From Clostridia bacterium (GTDB taxonomy: Bacteria > Bacillota > Sulfobacillia > SLMV01), in assembly GCA_007133365.1 (NCBI GenBank), contig SLMV01000002.1:1-8338 (forward strand): a stretch of 8,338 nucleotides of DNA, given 5' to 3'. Numbering within the stretch: position 1 is the stretch's first letter; every line of letters starts with the position of its first letter. The position numbers were made by a program, and so were the translations under genes. This document shows positions 5,464 through 8,338 of the stretch, piece after piece. A model generated the notes under the pieces. The model had not been told where the DNA came from and ran no database searches. It saw only the letters and a list, made by a program, of their open reading frames with translations.

Positions 5464-7386
5464 TTATCGGTGCTCGGCAATCTCTTGCAGAAGCTCTTCT
5501 CGCAATTCACGATAGGGCTTAACCCCGCGTTCCCCCTCGCCCCGGCTCCTAAGGGCCACCGTTTCATCGGCGACTTCACGATCCCCCACCACCAGCATGT
5601 GGGGTAACCGCTGAACCTCCGCACTCCGAATCTTATAACCGACCTTCTCATTACGGTCATCCACTTCCACCCGGATGCCATGCGCCCGATAATCACGCGC
5701 CACGTCCTCGGCATAGTCGCGATGCGCATCCGAAATGGGAATCACGACCACCTGAACCGGGGAGAGCCAGGTTGGAAAGGCACCGGCATAGTGTTCGATC
5801 AGACCGCCGAGGAACCGTTCCATGGAGCCTAACACGGTACGGTGAATCATAACCGGTCGATGGGCATCCCCGTCTTCGCCGATATACTCCATATCAAAAC
5901 GCTCGGGCAGATTAAAATCGAGTTGGATGGTGGGACCTTGCCATCCCCGTCCCAGCGCATCGAACATCTTGATATCAATGGCCGGCCCATAGAACTTAGC
6001 CTCGCCCACGTCGGTGATATAATCGACACCGATTCGTTGTAATGCCCGGGCCAGTTTATCTTCTGCTTCTTGCCATACCGCGACATCCCCAATGTATTTC
6101 TCCGGCGTATCCGGATCGTGAACCGAGAGCGCAATCTCATAGTTCTCATAACCGAAAACGTGCATCATATACTGCGCCATCCGGACCACATCAATGATCT
6201 CGGTCTCGACCTGATCATCTCGGCAGAAGATATGGGCATCGTCCTGCGTAAAGCCCCGTACGCGCAAAAGTCCATGAAGCACGCCGGATCGTTCATAGCG
6301 ATACACCGTCCCGAGTTCCGCCCAACGCATCGGCAGATCGCGATAACTTCGCGTCTGGGATTTATACATTAGGATGTGAAACGGGCAATTCATCGGCTTT
6401 AGAATATACTCGCCGCCCTCGACCTCCATGGGGCTGAACATGTTCTCTTGAAAGGTTTGCAGATGTCCGCTCGTGGCCCAAAGTTCCTTCTTCGCGATAT
6501 GGGGACTGTACACCAGATCATACCCGCGATCCCGGTGGGCCGTCCGCCAAAACTTCTCAATTTCTTCACGGATCACCGCACCCTTCGGATGCCAATAAAT
6601 GAGCCCGGGCCCACCTTCCGGGTGAATGCTGAATAAATCCAGCGCCCGACCCAACCGGCGATGGTCCCGCCGCTTGGATTCTTCCAGCCGATGGAGATAG
6701 GCATTGAGATCCGACTCTTTGTCGAAAGCCGTTCCATAAATGCGCTGAAGCTGCGGGCCGTGCTCATTCCCTCGCCAGTAGGCACCGGCAACGCTCAGCA
6801 ACTTGAACGCCCGCACCCGGCCCGTACTCGGCAAGTGGGGTCCACGGCAAACATCGATGAACCCGTCTTGTTCGTAACACGAGATCGGCTCATCTTCAAA
6901 CTCGTGGATGAGTTCTTGTTTGTAAGGCTCGTCCAATTCGCCGAATAGTTGTAGCGCCTCTTCCCGGGACAAATGCCGGCACGTGATCGGAAGATCCTCA
7001 TCGATAATTCGCACCATCTCCTCTTCGATCTGGCCCAGGTCCTCCTCTGATAGGGCTTGAGGCATGTCGAAATCGTAGTAGAATCCGTCTTCGATGGCCG
7101 GCCCAATCCCGAGTTTCGCATCCGGATACAGGGATTTGACCGCATGGGCCATAATATGGGAGGCCGTATGACGATAGATGTCGCGACCTTCTTCATCATC
7201 AAAGGTCAAAATGCGCAGATGACCCCCGTGTTCCAACGGATAATCCAACCCCACCTCGACACCATCGAAGCGTCCGCCCACGGCCGCTTTGGCCAACCGG
7301 GCGCCGATCGACTCCGCAACCTCTTGCACGGTCGTGCCGGGAGCAAATTTCTTCACCGAACCATCGGGAAGTATGATGTTGATCAT
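5464..7386 (-). CDS. thrS: Threonine--tRNA ligase
   Basis: This class II synthetase activates Thr and charges tRNA-Thr in the cytoplasm, and it removes mischarged Ser. The 640-residue protein is full length. Domains in order are TGS (1-61), the N2 editing domain with HxxxH (H73, H77) and the paired C180/H184 in DVCRGPH, the catalytic core with Zn ligands C334 (in MNCPFH), H385 (in DDAHIF) and H515 (in MIHRTVLGSMERF), motif 2 RWAELGTVYRYERSG (354-368), and the C-terminal anticodon-binding domain (about 543-640, VVVIPISDAHRDYA). All key editing and Zn residues are present. The ATG at 7386 has GGAGG 9 nt upstream. It is preceded by its own promoter and a Thr-specific T-box. No U-tract terminator is visible in the 31 nt after its stop before the infC promoter. 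Confidence 0.98.
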   Translation of the reverse strand: MINIILPDGSVKKFAPGTTVQEVAESIGARLAKAAVGGRFDGVEVGLDYPLEHGGHLRILTFDDEEGRDIYRHTASHIMAHAVKSLYPDAKLGIGPAIEDGFYYDFDMPQALSEEDLGQIEEEMVRIIDEDLPITCRHLSREEALQLFGELDEPYKQELIHEFEDEPISCYEQDGFIDVCRGPHLPSTGRVRAFKLLSVAGAYWRGNEHGPQLQRIYGTAFDKESDLNAYLHRLEESKRRDHRRLGRALDLFSIHPEGGPGLIYWHPKGAVIREEIEKFWRTAHRDRGYDLVYSPHIAKKELWATSGHLQTFQENMFSPMEVEGGEYILKPMNCPFHILMYKSQTRSYRDLPMRWAELGTVYRYERSGVLHGLLRVRGFTQDDAHIFCRDDQVETEIIDVVRMAQYMMHVFGYENYEIALSVHDPDTPEKYIGDVAVWQEAEDKLARALQRIGVDYITDVGEAKFYGPAIDIKMFDALGRGWQGPTIQLDFNLPERFDMEYIGEDGDAHRPVMIHRTVLGSMERFLGGLIEHYAGAFPTWLSPVQVVVIPISDAHRDYAEDVARDYRAHGIRVEVDDRNEKVGYKIRSAEVQRLPHMLVVGDREVADETVALRSRGEGERGVKPYRELREELLQEIAEHR

Positions 7387-7409
7387 AATTTATCGCCTCC
7401 TGAACATAC

Positions 7410-7434
7410 AAAACCCCGTCCCGGAAGGACGAGG
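7410..7434 (-). terminator. Intrinsic terminator of the thrS T-box
   Basis: On the minus strand CCTCGTCC and GGACGGGG form an 8-bp stem (one G-U pair) with loop TTCCG, followed by TTTTG. It lies just after the T-box sequence and before the thrS Shine-Dalgarno site, as expected for T-box attenuation. Confidence 0.9.
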
Positions 7435-7616
7435 TCATCGCGGTTCCACCTTCGTTGATCTCATGTGAGATCCACTCGACTCGGGTAACGGTCGGTTGCC
7501 GGCTGATTCATCATCAGCATTCCGAAGCGGTACTTCACGGCCCTCGACAGGAGCTTTCAGCCGAGACTCCCTCTCTAGTGTCAAGCGAGACCGCGAAGCG
7601 TATCTTCATCATCACG
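7410..7616 (-). promoter_or_regulatory. T-box riboswitch, tRNA-Thr specific, upstream of thrS
   Basis: The T-box sequence AAGGTGGAACCGCG is at 7439-7452, just after a strong stem III hairpin (GATCTCA/TGAGATC, 7457-7472). Stem I starts near 7616 with GATGATGAAG. It includes the AG-bulge region CTAGAGAGGGAG and the apical loop around CTCGGCTGAAAG (about 7555-7578). The GAAG strand at 7604-7607 pairs with CTTC at 7524-7527, which leaves an internal loop containing ACC (7529-7531), a Thr codon followed by G. Uncharged tRNA-Thr should favour the antiterminator and thrS expression. Helix ends were judged by eye. Confidence 0.92.
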
Positions 7617-7639
7617 TTGGTAACCTTTGAATTGGCATG

Positions 7640-7668
7640 ATTATATACCGCGGCCCTTTGCTTGTCAA
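7640..7668 (-). promoter_or_regulatory. Consensus sigma-A promoter for thrS
   Basis: On the minus strand TTGACA (7663-7668) and TATAAT (7640-7645) match the consensus exactly with the ideal 17-nt spacer. Initiation is expected near 7633. Such a strong promoter suits a gene whose output is limited afterwards by T-box termination. A perfect 7-bp inverted repeat (see 7648-7680) surrounds the -35 box. Confidence 0.92.
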
Positions 7669-7680
7669 AAGATGCCGCGG
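7648..7680. repeat. Perfect inverted repeat straddling the thrS -35 box
   Basis: CCGCGGC (7648-7654) and GCCGCGG (7674-7680) are perfect 7-bp arms separated by 19 nt that contain the -35 hexamer. It could be an operator, or an unconventional hairpin at the 3' end of the upstream M20 gene. No T-run follows the downstream arm in the direction of transcription, so an ordinary intrinsic terminator is not supported. Confidence 0.6.
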
Positions 7681-7701
7681 TTGGTCCTTTTCCATCCTAT
7701 C

Positions 7702-7733
7702 GACTAGCACCCCTTTGGTCGCTCGCGCTAGTC
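7702..7733. repeat. Inverted repeat spanning the stop codon of the M20 gene
   Basis: GACTAGC (7702-7708) and GCTAGTC (7727-7733) are perfect 7-bp arms with an 18-nt loop. The TAG stop of the upstream gene (7728-7730) is within one arm. On the transcribed strand the hairpin is followed by GATAGGATGG, with no U-tract. It may be a 3' stabilising hairpin or chance. Confidence 0.45.
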
Positions 7734-8338
7734 TCGGGATGCTTGATCAAGCACTTCACGCTGCCGGTAAAGATTCTCCCACGCTTCTTCGAGCAAGTGG
7801 GGGTTCCGATAGAGATCGATGACGGTCATAGCAAGAGCTGCCGCCGCATCGAGAAAGGCCTTTTCCCCAGCGTCTTCCAGCGTCGCCCGGGCAAATTGAT
7901 CGGTATCGTATCCTCCCACCTGCTCCAATGGACCGACGGCAATATGGGCGTGAACCGTGGGGACCTCGTGGGACACATTACCCGTATCCGAAGACGCCTC
8001 CGCCAAGCGCGGCCGATTTTCGGGTTGGCGCCCCAACGAGCGCAGGTTTGATTCCAACAGGCGGGCAAGGACCGAACTATTAATCATTTCCTTAAAACGC
8101 GGCAAATAGTAGTCGAGTTCCAACTGAGCATCCGTCACCATGGCCGCGGCCTCACCACATTGAACGATCTTTTCGGTAAACGGCTCTAGAGCGCGATCCG
8201 AAGGCGCGAAAATCTGCAGCCGAAGACACGATGGATCCGATGGTTTACCCGGGGTCCCTTCGGCCTCACTAATGAATCCATGCACCTGGTGGCCCGGCGG
8301 TAAGAAGTGTCGGATAACACCGATACAAGCATGAGCAA
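7728..8338 (-). CDS. M20-family amidohydrolase/peptidase, C-terminal part (5' end outside window)
   Basis: Only the last 202 codons are in the window; the frame is open to the right edge, so the true start is not visible. The segment RHFLPPGHQVHGFISEAEG (partly upstream of a GTG at 8285) and the later SSDTGNVSHEVPTVHAHIAVG resemble the M20 group of amidohydrolases that includes p-aminobenzoyl-glutamate hydrolase-like and PM20D2-like proteins. These are metal-dependent and cleave amide bonds of N-acyl or dipeptide substrates. The SSDxGNVSxxVP motif is the best family marker. Most catalytic metal ligands should be in the missing N-terminal part. The usual NIVPD-like stretch after the glycine-rich loop is replaced by a divergent GTPGKPSDPS. 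The substrate cannot be named. It lies 95 nt upstream of the thrS transcription start and probably belongs to a separate unit. Confidence 0.85.
   Translation of the reverse strand, partial: AHACIGVIRHFLPPGHQVHGFISEAEGTPGKPSDPSCLRLQIFAPSDRALEPFTEKIVQCGEAAAMVTDAQLELDYYLPRFKEMINSSVLARLLESNLRSLGRQPENRPRLAEASSDTGNVSHEVPTVHAHIAVGPLEQVGGYDTDQFARATLEDAGEKAFLDAAAALAMTVIDLYRNPHLLEEAWENLYRQREVLDQASRD

Noticed and set aside
1..8338. Mobile elements, CRISPR arrays, tRNA or rRNA genes
   Set aside because: I saw no transposase motifs, regularly spaced repeats, cloverleaf-like genes or rRNA segments; apart from short leaders the window is filled by core translation genes.

Overview
The window is a translation gene cluster from a bacterium that is probably a member of the Bacillota (Firmicutes). 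The support is two T-box leaders, strong GGAGG Shine-Dalgarno sites, near-consensus sigma-A promoters, a Bacillus-type PheS with a four-cysteine cluster, and a ysgA-type methyltransferase next to pheS. Base composition looks moderately GC-rich. A thermo-acidophilic, Sulfobacillus-like lineage is possible, but this is a guess from overall style, not from a marker gene.

Every gene is on the minus strand, so transcription runs from high to low coordinates. In that order: the 3' part of an M20-family amidohydrolase/peptidase (8338-7728); a promoter matching the TTGACA-17-TATAAT consensus (7640-7668); a threonine T-box (7616-7410) ending in an intrinsic terminator; thrS (7386-5464); an extended -10 promoter (5405-5433); an untranslated leader with a terminator hairpin, probably the ribosomal protein L20 attenuator; infC-rpmI-rplT-ysgA (5215-3241), tightly packed with overlaps; a third promoter (3215-3244) whose -35 box contains the ysgA stop codon; a very small YqzL-like ORF (3195-3091); a phenylalanine T-box (3066-2821) with its terminator; then pheS (2802-1771) and pheT, which runs off the left edge after 586 codons.

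The genes form three transcription units, each with its own control. Uncharged tRNA-Thr should permit thrS expression (specifier ACC). Free L20 should repress the IF3/L35/L20 unit. Uncharged tRNA-Phe should permit pheST expression (specifier TTC). The order thrS-infC-rpmI-rplT-(methyltransferase)-pheS-pheT is an old bacterial arrangement, shared in outline with E. coli.

The region is mostly ordinary core housekeeping DNA, and I see no unknown defence or mobile system. The points most worth checking are an apparent AUA start codon for infC, a YqzL-like mini-gene between the pheST promoter and its T-box, a cysteine at a normally acidic Mg-ligand position in PheT, and inverted repeats that straddle the -35 boxes of two promoters.
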